From: Oxyura jamaicensis
Lineage: Eukaryota; Chordata; Aves; Anseriformes; Anatidae
Direction: 5' to 3'
DNA length: 64,000 nucleotides
Assembly (NCBI RefSeq): GCF_011077185.1
Contig: NC_048896.1
Coordinates: 92,648,448-92,712,447, forward strand
The notes beneath the pieces are model-generated. The model did no database searches. It worked only from the letters and a program-made list of their open reading frames with translations, and had not been told where the DNA came from. Below are positions 49,024-61,903 of this stretch, in pieces; the stretch's first letter is position 1; each line of letters starts with the position of its first letter. The translations under genes and the position numbers were made by a program.

Positions 49024-49765
49024 AAGGAACTCGTTTAATATTGGTGTCAGTAGGCCACTGCAAGTGTGAGCTGATTGAGATTACATCAAGAGTAAAGGAA
49101 ATGTGTCTTTCTGCGTCCATTCATATACAACAGGATGAAGTTGACCCAGAGTTTCTATGTGGAAAAGGATTTACCAAGCTGGGAATTGGGTCCTCACATT
49201 CAAAAAGTATAGAAAGGAGCAGGTATTTCCTGGTTTTAGCCTTTTAGACATCAGAGTGTAACAACTATAGTATGGAGACAGAGCTGCAAAAGATAGAGAT
49301 TACTTGTGTGAGGCCATAAATTACTGTTAAGGTGTTTTATTAAAATGTATAGATATACCTGCCTGAAATTAACCCAGATGTGTCCAATATGCATGTGCTA
49401 ATCCTAGGTTTTAAAGAAAAGGTTTTTTTTTGGATGTCTGTTGATTGTATCCCTAAAGACTGGCTGACATCATCCTTGGTTTATGACACACCCTCAAAAT
49501 GTGATTCCAGTACTTAACAGAGCAGCAAGGTTTGCTTGAGTTCAGTCAAGAAATTGCAAATAGTTTGATAATAGCATCATATTTTTGGTTCTCTGAAGTT
49601 GCTAACAAATAAGGAAAAGAGAAAGTCCCAAAGAAAGGGATAAAATGACCAGAGTGCATATTGAAGAAGGGAGACACAGTCAGAAAGTATAATATTCTGA
49701 AAAAGCAGGCAGAAAAGAGCTGATTTAAGATTGATGAGCTGAGGAACTGCAGAAGCTGGAGTTAC

Positions 49766-49879
49766 CTGCATTTTTTCAGCACATGTTGAAAGGCATTCTG
49801 CGTGAAGGGGTACGGTACAGACTTCTTTCTTGGTCTTTTCCTCTCCAAACCTCAGAGATAGCTCAGAGATGTTAAGCAG
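49766..49879 (-). other. Exon-like segment, minus strand
   Basis: On the minus strand an excellent acceptor (cctcttccattcccag) and an excellent donor (ATGCAG|GTAACT) bound 114 bases that are open in phase 0 for 38 codons (LLNISELSLRFGEEK... ending AEKMQ). No partner exon was found and the peptide is unfamiliar. It lies on the far side of the CpG island from a leftward transcript, so a separate gene or chance is needed to explain it. Confidence 0.18.
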
Positions 49880-50232
49880 CTGGGAATGGAAGAGGAGGAT
49901 AATCCCATACAACTGTGTATGAGCTCTTAAGTAGTGCTATGAAAAATGATTCTTATTACCAAATGTTAAACTAACTTCTGATAGTTTTCAATATTCAAAC
50001 TCTAGGTACCTCCACTCTCCACACATACACACCAACAGTAATTGGGCTTTTTTTAGTTGACTTGCAAGGAGCAATATATATTTATTTTATGCTTTTATTT
50101 TAAAGCTTCAATGTTTTGTTTTGTTTTCCTGCCAGCAGGTATAAATGCATGTGTTTTGGGAGAGCTTTGAGTAATAGAAAGGAAAAGGGAAAGTGCTCCT
50201 GGTCAAGATTTTTTTTCTTTTTTAATATAAAG

Positions 50233-50324
50233 CTGATGAGAAAACAAGTGCTTTATGTGAGGGCTCTGTCCATGTTAAAGGACATTTGGCTCGAGGATGA
50301 TATATTGTTGGCACGTGCATTTAG
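50233..50324 (+). other. Exon-like segment, plus strand
   Basis: A T-rich acceptor (ttttcttttttaatataaag) and a fair donor (TTTAG|GTGCGT) flank 92 bases open for 30 codons (LMRKQVLYVRALSMLKDIW...). The frame phase does not fit the candidate exons upstream. Most likely chance. Confidence 0.12.
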
Positions 50325-51309
50325 GTGCGTCTGTTAAACTATTTGTACTGTGCACCAAAAAGCAGCATGCATCAGATGCTTTCTATTATGTATCTGTCTT
50401 CGCTAACTCAAACATGGCAGCACGTACTGGGAATATACAAGCAAATTGATTCTGTGAACTCCTATTTCCAAAGAAGCCTTCTGCTATCACTGAGAGCCAT
50501 TTTGCATTCATTCACTCAGGTCTGCGATGTGTTATGTATGCTGACCTGGTTTCTCCACCACTTGTTTAAACACTCAACAGGTATAAATCTAAGTAGTGGT
50601 AGGAAGGACATGAGTACCAAGCATTTCTGTAATTGCTACACTAGCAATGGATACATTTGAGGGAGCGCGGTCACAGAAACATACCCATCATAACAGCAAA
50701 TAAAAAAAATGTTTACATGTGGAAAGGATTAAAAAAAAATTATTATTCAGCATCTGATACTCCAAAAGTAGGTGGTCAGTACAGGCCATCACACGAATGG
50801 TGCTCAAGCTGTACATTATTGATACACTTTCTTAACCTGCAGTAAAAAGCTGTCCGTGTAGTTAAAATCTGTGATTTATTCAACTCTGTAAACACGTTTT
50901 TAAAAGCTTACTATTTTTTTAAGGAAAAGGCATGCAAAGTATCATAAAAGATGAGCATCTTTAAAAATAAACGTGGGTGTCAGGCCATGAGCCGGTTAGA
51001 ATATTCATAAGTATGCTGCATTAATGTATTGAATATATACTTTCACTATTTGTTGAGTGGCCCAAAATATCCTAAGTGCCTTTTATAGTGTATAATAACA
51101 TAAATAAAAGTGGGTCAAGGCATATGTAGCCTGCACTTACAAAATAGGTACCTTAAATAGAAATCCAAAGCATATGGAAAGGGTTAACATGAGGGGTGCA
51201 AATCCCATCCATCTTCACTGAGTGAAGATGATTGACCTTAATTTGCCTAAGCTTGGAGCAATAGATGCCAGATATGGCCTAGTATATATTAATGACAAAA
51301 TATCCTGAA

Positions 51310-51590
51310 CTCTTCCTGTCTTTAGTGCTGCTGGAGTGTGGTGGTGATGTATACTGGCTCTTTGCTCTGCCTCCATATGAAACTCCCTCTGTCACGTTAC
51401 AGGAACACCAGGGAGCCTCCGATGACGGGGAGGTTGCCAGGTTGCTGCCCACAAGGCAAGATTTTGCAAGAACAAAGGAACAGCACGATCTGGTCTGGCC
51501 ATAACGAAGCACCTCATGCTAATAATGGTGGTAAAAGGGAAGGAGTGAGCAAAGGTTGTTATCACAAGATCCTCCGTTTGTTCTGTTAAG
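51310..51590. other. GC-richer patch of unknown origin
   Basis: Frames on both strands are open for 70-83 codons, consistent with low stop density. It lies about 350 bases upstream of the Harbinger-like fragment and could be part of the same old insertion, but the translations show no transposase motif. Confidence 0.2.
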
Positions 51591-51953
51591 ATCTTAATTG
51601 GCATACCTTTTATTAGTTGCAGGGAATTATAAAGATGTAAATTACCAGGCAGTTGAGTTATAGCTGCATGGTTGTCAGATCTGAGCTGAAATTATAACAT
51701 CAAGAGCATATATGCTTTAATACTACCGTGTTATTATGCATCTCACTTCTCCCACCCAGAGTTTTCTGAAACATTATATGCAAACAGTATGTTTGTGAAA
51801 GAACATTTTCTTAGTAAGTGAACGTTTAGGTATTCCAATACACTCGAATATGCCGAAGACTTTTTACAACAATCTTTCCTTTTCTTTATAAGGTGACAGC
51901 AGATATCACTTGAAGGATTGCCTAATCTCTCTCTGTTTTATCTCCAGGTTCTC

Positions 51954-52160
51954 TCTGAGTACTGTATCATTATAAATTATAATGAAACTCAAAAAGTGAC
52001 CAGAATAGTAATTGAAAGAACATTTGGCATCTTAAAAATGAGAGTTAGATGCTTAGATAAATGTGGTAGAACAGAACTAAACTGCCCTTCAAGAAAGTTC
52101 AGAGCAGTTCTGTCTGGTGTACGTTATGTAATACAGCCATTAAATATGGTTCATTTGTGA
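51954..52160 (+). pseudogene. HARBI1/PIF-Harbinger-like nuclease C-terminal remnant
   Basis: The open frame 51,918-52,160 (81 codons with its stop) contains NYNETQKVTRIVIERTFGIL at 51,975-52,034, then MRVRCLD, CPSRKFRAVLSGV and a terminal VIQPLNMVHL. This follows the order of conserved blocks at the end of the DDE nuclease (DDE_Tnp_4 type) of Harbinger transposases and the domesticated HARBI1 protein: YN..H..TR.VIER.FG.LK.RFRCL, then SP.K....L..C.VLHN. The glutamate of IERTFG is, by family knowledge, the last acid of the catalytic triad. The catalytic aspartates and N-terminal half are not seen upstream, and the usual C(C/V)LHNI block is changed to RYVIQPL. A pyrimidine-rich ctgttttatctccag ends at 51,948 just before the similarity, which may be chance. 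It is most likely a dead transposon or pseudogene fragment. An exapted exon is less likely. Confidence 0.72.
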
Positions 52161-52691
52161 AAAGGAAGCAATTTAATGAGTCTATCCAAATTACTGAGGT
52201 AAATGATCCTAATGATGTACACTTGGAAAATTATCTCACGATAGGGTAGCGGAAATTAAAAATAAGATGCTAGCTATCTGGAACCAAAATGTAAGCTAAA
52301 GTAAAACTGAAAGCCTTTCTTCTGAAGCAGTGCAGTGGTAAAAGAGTGCTTAGACTGGGTACTGCAGCATGGGAGAGGAAGATGCTGTTTCTGGCCATAA
52401 TGCAGACATCCTGCACGTTGACTTGTATGCACCTTCTGAACCTTCCTGTCTTTACAATTCAGCCTAGAACCGTCTTAGTGTTAGCCAAAGTTAGAAATAC
52501 AGTTTTTCCAGTGCTAAAGGAAAGCAGACTACAGACCAGTAGACCACAGATTCAGGTAACAAATGGATTTTATTTTCTTTATTTCTCATGCCAAATAGCA
52601 GGAATGGGGACTGTTCCCCTAATCCTCACCTCCTGCAGTGTACCAGTGTACCTAGCAAGCCTGAAGACTAACATGCTACAAAATTGGGTTC

Positions 52692-52745
52692 CTCTTCTTT
52701 TTTTTTCTTTTTTTTTTTTTTTTGTGTGTGTGTGTGTGTCTGTGT
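52692..52745. repeat. T-rich tract followed by (TG)n microsatellite
   Basis: Two T runs interrupted by C pass directly into about eight TG units. Compound poly(T)/(TG)n tracts of this kind are common slippage products. Confidence 0.9.
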
Positions 52746-53245
52746 CCCCATCTCCACAGATCCCCAGACTATGTGCTTTTGTGTGCATGTACCCAGGTTC
52801 AGCAGGACAGGCAATTCAATTATGGCAGCTCTTCCAGCCTTATGCCCCCTCCTTGAAGCAGGAACCATGGGTTTGAAATCTATCGGACAGCCTGGATGTC
52901 CCAGACCTTCCTGATGGCCCTCAGTGGCTTGGCTCTGCCCCTCCGCTGGGCTTATGGAGGAAAAGGGCTGTGAGTGATTTTTGTGCCCCCCGTCCTGTGC
53001 AGGAACATACCTGTCAGCTCAGGTAATCTGAATGTATGCTTGTGAGCTGCATATGGCCTTGGGTTGCAAATACCCTCTGATGCAACCTTGATGCTTGTGC
53101 TTTGTGTAGCATAAGAGAGGTGCAGGTGGTTTAGTGAATTCTCTGGGGGAGCTTCCTAGGCACCAAAGTATTAGGGTACAGTGGTATCCCACTGTGGGAG
53201 CTGGGTCTTATAATTGTAATCAAGTAAACACCTTACACACTCCTC

Positions 53246-53280
53246 TTTTTTTTTTCTTTTTTTTTTTTTTTCTTTTTTCT
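53246..53280. repeat. T-rich simple repeat
   Basis: This is a T-rich run broken by isolated C residues, with no recognisable retroposed sequence beside it. Confidence 0.85.
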
Positions 53281-53419
53281 ACAATGCTACGGGACAAACA
53301 CCCTTGCCCACACAAAAAACAGTATTAATCTCTATGAGGAACATAATTTTTTGCACTGCAGATTTAAACAGAAAGGGAAAAAGTTTTCAGCCATAGACTA
53401 TATTTACAAAAATCAACTC

Positions 53420-53458
53420 AAAATTAGTTACAAGACCCTAAAAAATTAGTTACAAGAC
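53420..53458. repeat. Short tandem duplication
   Basis: The 17-mer AAAATTAGTTACAAGAC occurs at 53,420 and again, as AAAATTAGTTACAAGAC, at 53,442, giving a 22-bp spacing. Confidence 0.8.
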
Positions 53459-56400
53459 TAAGATTGACAAGGTATTGAAACTTCTATAGGCAAATTCTAG
53501 GCAAGAGGATCCCAGTATTCAGTTATTTATGTATAAAGTGTAATAAACTGTTCCATAATGATGAAGACGTGTGTTTCTATGGATTTCTGTCCTACATTTT
53601 CTATATATAATTCTCAAAGTCTTAAAGTGTCTCCAGCTTTCACCGTGTCCAGGTTTTTGACCCCCTTGTTGCAGGAAACAGCACATGCTACTTAAAGCTG
53701 TGCTCGTGCCAGTTCTCCTGCTAGCACACATATGCTGTCAGACCAGCTGGCTGTTGGCAAACAGCAGAGGCAAATGTCAAGCTCTTGTCTGCCCCCTTAC
53801 TATAAGGGCAGCAGAAAACTGTTTTCCTGTAAACAGCACAGTGTAACTATAATCCACAGATTTGGTTTTATATAGATAATTTACATTAGTGCAGAAAGCA
53901 AACAGCAATAAGGGGGTCAGTCACGTATACAAAAAGAAGTGACCTGCACTTAATTTCTCAAGAGAAATTTAAATTTCATGTTTTTAGTTAAGTTTTCCCA
54001 ACTTAATCCAAGTGGTGTTGCACAAGAACTGACGAACAACCTTCCGAGCTAATGTGTTTTATTTTTTTTTCCTCCATCTATAAAAATGTATTTATTTCTT
54101 ACTAATGAGAAATGAAGAGCCAGATCATCAGATGGTAGAAAGCTGCATTACTCCGTTCAACTAAAAAGAGATCAATTTGTACCAGATTTATATCTGGCAC
54201 TCGTTAGTTTTGGTCTACTTATATGCCTCTAGGGTTGAAAGGAAAAGAAATCCTCCTACGTGATTTTGTCAGAACTGTCTTGTTAGGGATCAGTTTGACC
54301 TCCTCCTCCTCCAGTGTTCACATTTTGGGCTTTTTTTAGCCAAATCAGGGCCATCAGCAAAGTGAGCGGATGATGGGGGGAGCACAGTGGGGGAGTTGTG
54401 CTCTGACGTTTTGGGGGATCATGCACAGCTGCAGGATGAACAAGGACAGACATTAATCCAGGATTAATCTTGGTTCATAAACCTGGGATAAAAAGTATTT
54501 TGAAAGTGTTTGTTGTAGGAGAAATGAGTGAGGAACATTCTTGATGTGGACTGCATGGGCTGTACAAGATGTTCAGAATAAATGCGGCTGTTGAGCAACT
54601 AGTGACAGTGCATGAGAAGAGCTTTAGCAGGGGAACAAAAGCAATACTGTTTATCTTAACTGCTGATTAGAGTCTCTAAGTGCTGTATCTCCAAAATTAT
54701 GCACATTTTAAACAAAAATCTGCAAGATGTCACAAGCAAGAAAAACAAGTCACGGGGTACAATGCAAGGCTTTTCTCCAAGCCATTGATGTCCAGTCAGT
54801 CTGCTGCTACTGTCCCTCTCTCACAGTGAGTACAGTGTCATGGAGTTGTGGGCTTACTGCATTGTGCCAAACATAAGGCAGCTGTTTAACACTTTACTGC
54901 GCTCAGCTGAGACATTAGAAATACCAAGTCTGCGGTAAATAGGAGGTTATTTAGCTGATACAACCTCCCAATGATAGATTGATTCTGAAATAACCCACCA
55001 TATCAAACATCCCCTCCAAACACGAAGAAACAAAAACAGAAGATCAAAGATAAAAAATTAAAACCAGAATGCCACAGGGAGAATAATTAATGATCATGAA
55101 ATACTGTTAAAGAAAGTAACTCAGTGGAACGAATTTAGTATAGGAAAAATCAGTAATACTTATACACAGGATAGTATGTAACGGAGAAGATCTGAAGAAA
55201 CTCTGGACATAGCTTCACTAAGCATTAAATGATGAAACATCTGTACGTTCCGTCCATCACTGATTAAGTGAAAGAACATTTGATACCGCAAATTATAGAG
55301 ACCTAACCTTCCAACTTTCACAGAAGAAAAAAATAAATAAAAAAAAAAAAAAAAGAAAAGGAACAGGTTATACAACCTTGAAAATATCCAATTTTCCATC
55401 AGTGTACACAGAAGCAAAATGATGCATGCTTCTGAATAAGGCTGGTTCTGAATAGCTGGCCATTAAAAATATATCAGTTGCTTTCCCCTGGAGTGAACAG
55501 TTTTCTCAGTATATTTGAAGACATTTTTGTTTGATTGCTTTTGGTCTCTTAATATTTAAATAATAATATATAAATAAAATTTATATATATAATTTATGTA
55601 ATATAAAACTCCAGATTCATAACTGTATGCACAAAGGACTTCAGATCTATATTGCCAAACTTGAAGCTGTTCTTACAGTTTTAGTCTGAACTTCTACCCC
55701 AAACTATATATTTTTCCTTGCTAAAGTTCATGAAGGACCATCCATAACACTGACGCTCAGTGAAATATTTTCTGTTCATATACGTTTCAAATGTCTCTGT
55801 TCATGATTATTAACTTTTTGTTATTATTACGTCCTTAGAAAAAAACATCTTTATTACTTTTCCACCAAAAAAAATGAGATTAAGACATCTGGTAACAGTA
55901 CTCTCACTAGCATATGTAACTGCAAAGTACCACCTAATTTTATAAGTTTTTGGTCTCGTTCACAAAATAGTAGTAATCCTGAATTTTTGATTTTTCCACA
56001 GACAAATCTCTGAACCTTATCCAAATGGTAGATCTAGCCCAAGTATTTCTTTCCTTGGTCTAAACTGTATAATGCTGTTCAGATACAAAAGTCTTACAAG
56101 TTACACCATGATACTTCTTCATGTATTTGCCCTTGCCCTGTTCAATAAATAAGTCAACACTGGTTAAGTTTGATTCTCTTTCATTTGAGGATGGTTTAAG
56201 TCAGTTTAACTTGCATTTGCATATAGGGACAGTTAACCACAATCCTGCATAAACAACTACATGCTAAGAAGTTGGTTACTTCACCCTGAAGCTCTACTCT
56301 AGATGGCTGAGAAAATAAATAATTAATGACATTTTCCATGGAAATAGAAACTTTTTAATTGAATACTTACACAAGCCAAGATTTTATGTGGCAGAATCAA

Positions 56401-57540
56401 GAAAGAAGCCTAATGCTAATAAATACAACAAACAGTTAGAGTACGTCAGCAGAACATCTATTAAATGTGTCTGTATAACACGCTGCCCTAAAGAGCGTCT
56501 TCAAGATTGAAAGTCTGATTAGTCTTTACTCAATCTGACATGAAGCTGGGGCACCTGAAATTGCTTTTTCATCTGAATAAAGACTATGGTACAACAGCAG
56601 TGTTGTAGAGAAGGCATTTTGTGGAAGTGTCAGGAGGATGTCACCCCAGAGAGATTCCTGATTATTTTTTCCAGTTCTACAGTGTAAGAAGTTCAAGGCA
56701 AAAGTTATTTTCAGAACTTGAATCAGGTTGTAGCATTTCCAAAATGCAGGACTAAGCGTGAAATGTCATTCACTCAAACCACCATCATCAGAATGTTTCT
56801 AATTACATCCCTGACTAATTACATTACTGTACACCTTTTAAGTAGTGGTTTTAAAATTACAACACTTGGCTCAGAATTGATTCCTTATTTTTAGGCAATT
56901 CTTCCTATCAGCTTGAACCAACAGTGCTTAATCAGATGATAAGTTTTCACATAGAATTGCTGATTATAGTCCCAAACCTACAAAGTGCTGCAGGAGAGAG
57001 GGAATCAGGGGGGAGGGGGAAAAAGAAACGGGATGACTTCATTCTGTGCTTGAGCTAGGAATAATTACTGCAGTTATTCTATATGATATCCTATGCCCTT
57101 TATATACTTTATGTCCTTTGTGTGATATTAAGAAAGGACACCATATATCTTAACAGAAAGCAGGCCAGAAGCTTGAGATCGTTGTTCCCCAGCAGCATTT
57201 TTGCTGCTGAACAGGACATTCCCATTGAGCTAGGGAATCCAAAGTCAGCAGAACATCGTATACTTTTGTTGGTGAGCATAGAAGACAAGTCTAATGCCAT
57301 GCCATTACCTTTTGTTTCATAAATAGTTCATTTGACTATGATGGCCTGAAGAAGCTACTCATCAGTGTAGAACCCTACAATAACTCATAGCGTTCATTTC
57401 CCATGTACGACCCAGGAAGGACTCCAGAGCAGGAATGGTTTTGGCTAGATATGACCTGTGGGAGCAAGCTTTGACTCAATGGGAATATTGTCTCTCCAAA
57501 TGCCGGGAGATATATGTACACACACACATAAACATATGGC

Positions 57541-57594
57541 TAATGGTTGGACCAGATAATCTTAAAGGTCTTTTCCAACCTTTATGATTCTCTT
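57541..57594 (+). mobile_element. CR1 LINE 3'-tail fragment
   Basis: 'aatggttggaccagataatc', 'ttaaaggtcttttccaacct' and 'ttatgattct' match the conserved CR1 3' end. Only about 54 bases are recognisable. Confidence 0.85.
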
Positions 57595-60500
57595 TCTGTA
57601 TATTATGCACACACATGCAAATACTATCCATTTTTTAATGACTGCACTAGATTAATGGATAGATAGTGTGTGACTCCTAGATTGGATGTATTTTTTGTCT
57701 TCTATGCATGTCTTCCAACAGCAGCCATGTGCAGTCAATTCAGTGCTCCTAAAGTGCACTTGTGACCAAATGGGTTTGGCTTTGAAAGCCATTTAAAGCA
57801 TACCAAATAGTGAATTTTCCTATCCAAAGCTTCTCAAGCACTTCTCAGACCTTTAAGCTGACACCTTAGCTACATTTTCTGTTGTTGTCTTGCCAAAGGT
57901 TTACAATAATAGATATAGATAAATTCTTTAAGGAATATATCATCTCTTGCCAAGATTCTTGGCAATATTTATGCTCTTGTTAATAGTTTTGCTCTTTTAC
58001 ATTAAACAACCCTTAAGTGCTTCCTCTTGGGTATATAAACACCATTATTTTATTCATGTGAATATTTCTGCTCAGTCTAGTTCTTGTGAGATACCTCATT
58101 TGAGTCTAAACCTGGAAAGAACAGGATAGGTAGGTGATTTCCGCCCATTACTGCTATTTGTTTTGGAATATATCCGGAAAGGCTGTAGTGAAGTCCAGAT
58201 TTCTTTGTGGCAGGTGTTGCACAAACTCTAAATGGAGATGTTATTGCCCAGAAAACTTTCCAGATTAAAGCACAAGATGTGAAGACTGAATTTGCACAGA
58301 AATAAACATAGCAAAGAAGTATTGCAATGTTGTCTGTTCCACCTATGCTTCTGAGTATGGGAAGTTTTTCCTATCAAGTCTTTTTGATGAAAATGAAAAT
58401 AAACTGAATCATGTCAATGAAAATATGCACTTACTATTTGAAAAATGGAGAAGCTGGAAAAGATTGTTTTTAAATAAAAATGTTTTAAAAAAAAAAAAAT
58501 CAATTCCACTATAATACAAATGGAGTTTAAGAAACAATTTGAATTACTTCATCTAGGGTCAAATATTTTTTTCCAATTCTAAATAATTTCATCTTTCTTC
58601 TCATTTTTGCCAGCCTGACTAGAAATGAAGGTAAAATGAATTATCAAAAAATTGATTTTTTTCTTTCATTTCAGTCAGCAGACAATAAGAAGAATTAAGT
58701 CAGGTTTTCATGTATTTCTAGCATGTTTGCTGTTGCTAATGCAAGGGAAGATGCTGGAGGTAAGAGGCAAAGAGAAGAATTGGTCTGTAATAACACGAGT
58801 AGGCTTTGTGAAAGATGAGCTGTAAGTTGGGATGTGAAGAAATATAAGGTTATAGATGTTTGGATTTTAGTATGGAGCATTTCCATTGTCAAATAGTAGC
58901 ACAAGGGAAAGAATGGTGCTATATAGATGATAAATTGACAGGTGGACAGCAAAGTTTGAGAATATTGCTAAAGGTCAGTGTCATAATAGATTAATGGGTC
59001 AAAGAGGCTAGAGCTGGGGAATGAAGGGGATTGCCTTTAAAGGCAAGAAGATATTATTTGATACAGAACGCAAGTGGAGCTAGCATCTGAGTTACTCTAA
59101 TATTTAGCCAGCTCCTTCATACAAGAAATACTAAATGTTGTGGATTCAAACACTATTTGTTTTCCTCCCTTATTCCAGCAGTTTTGCTGTCAAATAAACC
59201 CCAGTGTTATTAGGCTTGGTTGGTATAAGGCATACAGTTTCAAGCAGCTTTTCAAAGTTTTTTTTTTTTTGTTTTTGTTTTTGTTTTTTTTTTTTTTGTC
59301 AGAGAGGAGAAAAAAATAATTTAAAAGATCACAGTTCCAGGACTGTTTCTATGGTACTAGAAGTGTACTGTGTAATCTGTGTTATTTCCCATTGACACCA
59401 AGGTCACACCTATCTGGCACAGAGCCTAGATTAGATGTGATTTTACAACACATATTTCAGCTGTCCACTGTAAAACATTATTTTGCTATTGTGTTATAGT
59501 GTTTAAGAACCATGCTCACCCCCAGATAATTTATTTATCTTTATTACACTAAGTTTATATATTGATCTTTACTACAGTTGCATCTAACAGCATGTTCAGC
59601 ATCTGTGCTCTCTCATGCAGGACTCTGCACAGCTATGAGAGCAGAACAAAGTTTAGGTAATTTATCATATATATGAAAATATATCAATTTATATATATAA
59701 TTCTATGTAGAGAGAATTTAGAATTCTAATATAAAATTATATATGCATAAAAAGGAGGATTTCTTTTTGCCCTGAGATTCCATTGACTGTAACAGTTAGG
59801 GGGAAGAAAAACATTAGCGTTTTTATTCCACTTTCAAAAGTCCCTTCTGCCCCCCCTCCGTCTCCCCCTTTAAATTTTGGGGATTTTTTCAGAAATTTCC
59901 TACCTATTTTACTTCTCTGCATCCCATTCCTCCCCACACCCTCCCATCAAGTATTCTCACACTTCTTTGACTTTGGAAGGCTATCAAAACACTAGAGTCC
60001 TCATGCTACTCCATTGGGCCTTTCCATGAAGAAAAATATAGTCAAACGTAATAGATGTAGAAGAAAAATTAAGCACTACTTCTCAGAAGAACATATAAAA
60101 AGTGAGCCTATATATGTATAGACTCACTCGATAAATGACTCAATACATATTTTTATTTTAGTATTTGCAGGAAGATGGATCCCAGCCCATTAAAACTGAG
60201 ATTTCCAGGCACTCTGATGTATCATCTGTCAAGGTAAAGGTACTAAGAACCTCTAGCTGACTGATATGATGGATTTTCGTTTTCTTACTCGCTTTTAGAA
60301 GAAAACGTGGAGCTGAACAGCTGGTAACATTTGCTAAAAGATTATGGTGCTGAAATTCTGATTTAAATTTGACTTCTTGGCCATAAACACATGAACAACA
60401 CATGAAATGTTCCTATTTCTTAGCATATTTTTTTGATAATTACTTCCACTGCTTCTTATATAAAGGCCATAGAGAATTAAAGAGCAAAGTGGTGTCCATA

Positions 60501-61850
60501 TGAAGGAAAAAAAAATCTTGTATTTCCTCTAAAAGGAAGTCATGCAAGAGGCACAATCCTTTCTTTAGGGTAGCTGCTACCACCTTCTGTAAGACTGTTG
60601 AAACACATGTAAATGAGAAGAAAGGTTAAAAAAAAAAAAAAAGTTAATGTAGTAAGCCTTTTCCCCAGAATTGTCCCCTTTAGGCTTAGAGCTACAAAAG
60701 CCTTTCCTCATATAAGTGAGGGAGTAACCAAGTCAAAATCTCTCTGACTATTCTTCGGTATGATGCAGCTTGAAAATATTTTAGCAGTGATGTGAAACTA
60801 GCCCATATGCTGCCACAAGTACTGTTAGCACCTCTCATATGTGCAAGTAAAGAGAGTAGATTGTGGTATTTGCAGTCTCTGACCAATCAGTATGTAAACT
60901 GTACTAGCTATTTTGGTAAATTTAAGAGGCAGATATTTGCTCACTAAAACGGTACCAAGACCACTACGCCCGTTTAATTAAAGGCAAATAAAGTCATAAT
61001 GTTTTCCAAGCTTTATCATCAGAAGCTGGCTATGAAGCTGCTATCCAGATGTGAAAAGCTGAACTAGGATGCAGAAAATAGTAAAAATATTTACAAGGAA
61101 GATATTTCTGTGTTTTTCCGTGAGGAATCTTTGCAAATTTAACGTGAACACAATCCATCAGAAGTCTCTGAAAAAAAAAAAAAAAAATCTGCGTTATAAC
61201 TGTACTGCATTATAGAACTGTGATAAGTGATCAGATGGCATCTCTACACTATTTATCAATGAGAGCTTTTAGTTATAAGAAATAACCACAGTGAACAGCT
61301 GGTTTCAGAGAATATTCTGAATCAGTTGACAAGATGGTCCAATTTAAGCTACTTGGTTCACTAAAACAAGGTAAATGCCACAGAAGGACAGAAAATATAT
61401 CAGAGATATCAGATCTGGGACCACATCATGCAGTGACTAGAAGAGTACTTGGATCCATAGAGGTCTGGAATCCTTCTTTGTGGTTAAAAGCTAAACAGGA
61501 TTGATTTATTTAGTTTATCTGAGAACAGATTATGATTAAGTCACCTTCTAATCTATAAAGTAGGAACACAGAGAGAAGATTTCTGATAATGGAAAGCTCT
61601 TTAATCAAGCTGACAAAAGCATAGCAGAAGCCAGTGGGCAAAACCATTTAAATCATTCTGGAAATAAAAAACACATTTTTAAGCCACCAGTGCTCTGTGT
61701 AACAAATTACTAAAGCATGGTATTGATTCCCCCATCATTTTAAGCCTTAATTTTGGGATGCTTTTCTAGAAGACCCCCAACACTGCCAGAAGTTATAGCC
61801 TTGATGCAAGAAGTGCTCAGGGAAAGCTTATGTATTATGAACTGTACCAA
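57595..61850. other. AT-rich sequence without a supported gene
   Basis: I see no gene. There are A/T runs at 58,487-58,499 and 59,258-59,298, AT-only dinucleotide-like sequence at about 59,665-59,755, and short chance frames of up to 85 codons. Confidence 0.6.
59258..59298. repeat. T-rich simple repeat with G interruptions
   Basis: T runs are separated by single G residues (TTTTTG pattern). No function is indicated. Confidence 0.85.
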
Positions 61851-61903
61851 AGGTTAGACTAGGTGAATGTAATTGTCTCTTCTGAGTTTATAATCTATCA
61901 ATC
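61851..61903 (+). mobile_element. Ancient CR1-like 3' tail
   Basis: 'ggttagactaggtgaatgta' followed by 'tctcttctgagtttataatc' and 'tatcaatc' aligns with the 3' end of older sauropsid CR1 lineages (GGTTAGACTAGATGATC... TCCCTTCTGGCCTTAAAATC TATGAATC). The divergence is much higher than in the other copies, consistent with an insertion predating the avian CR1 bursts. Confidence 0.6.

Larger units (their letters stand above)
47091..51300. other. AT-rich sequence with weak exon-like segments only
   Basis: There is no supported gene. Besides those listed separately, a plus frame at 49,041-49,247 (68 codons, containing HIQQDEVDPEF) looks protein-like but has no fitting acceptor. A 111-codon plus frame at 50,325-50,660 starts at GTG and matches nothing I know. 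Several A/T runs are present. Confidence 0.45.
52161..57540. other. AT-rich sequence without a supported gene
   Basis: No exon can be supported. The longest frame (52,346-52,876, 176 codons, GTG start) runs through a T-rich/(TG)n microsatellite and is not credible as a protein. A 22-bp-spaced direct repeat lies at 53,420-53,458, and AT-only stretches lie around 55,555-55,600. Confidence 0.55.

Noticed and set aside
52346..52876. Longest plus-strand frame on the right side, 176 codons
   Set aside because: It begins at a GTG codon, runs through a poly(T)/(TG)n microsatellite and has no recognisable domain.
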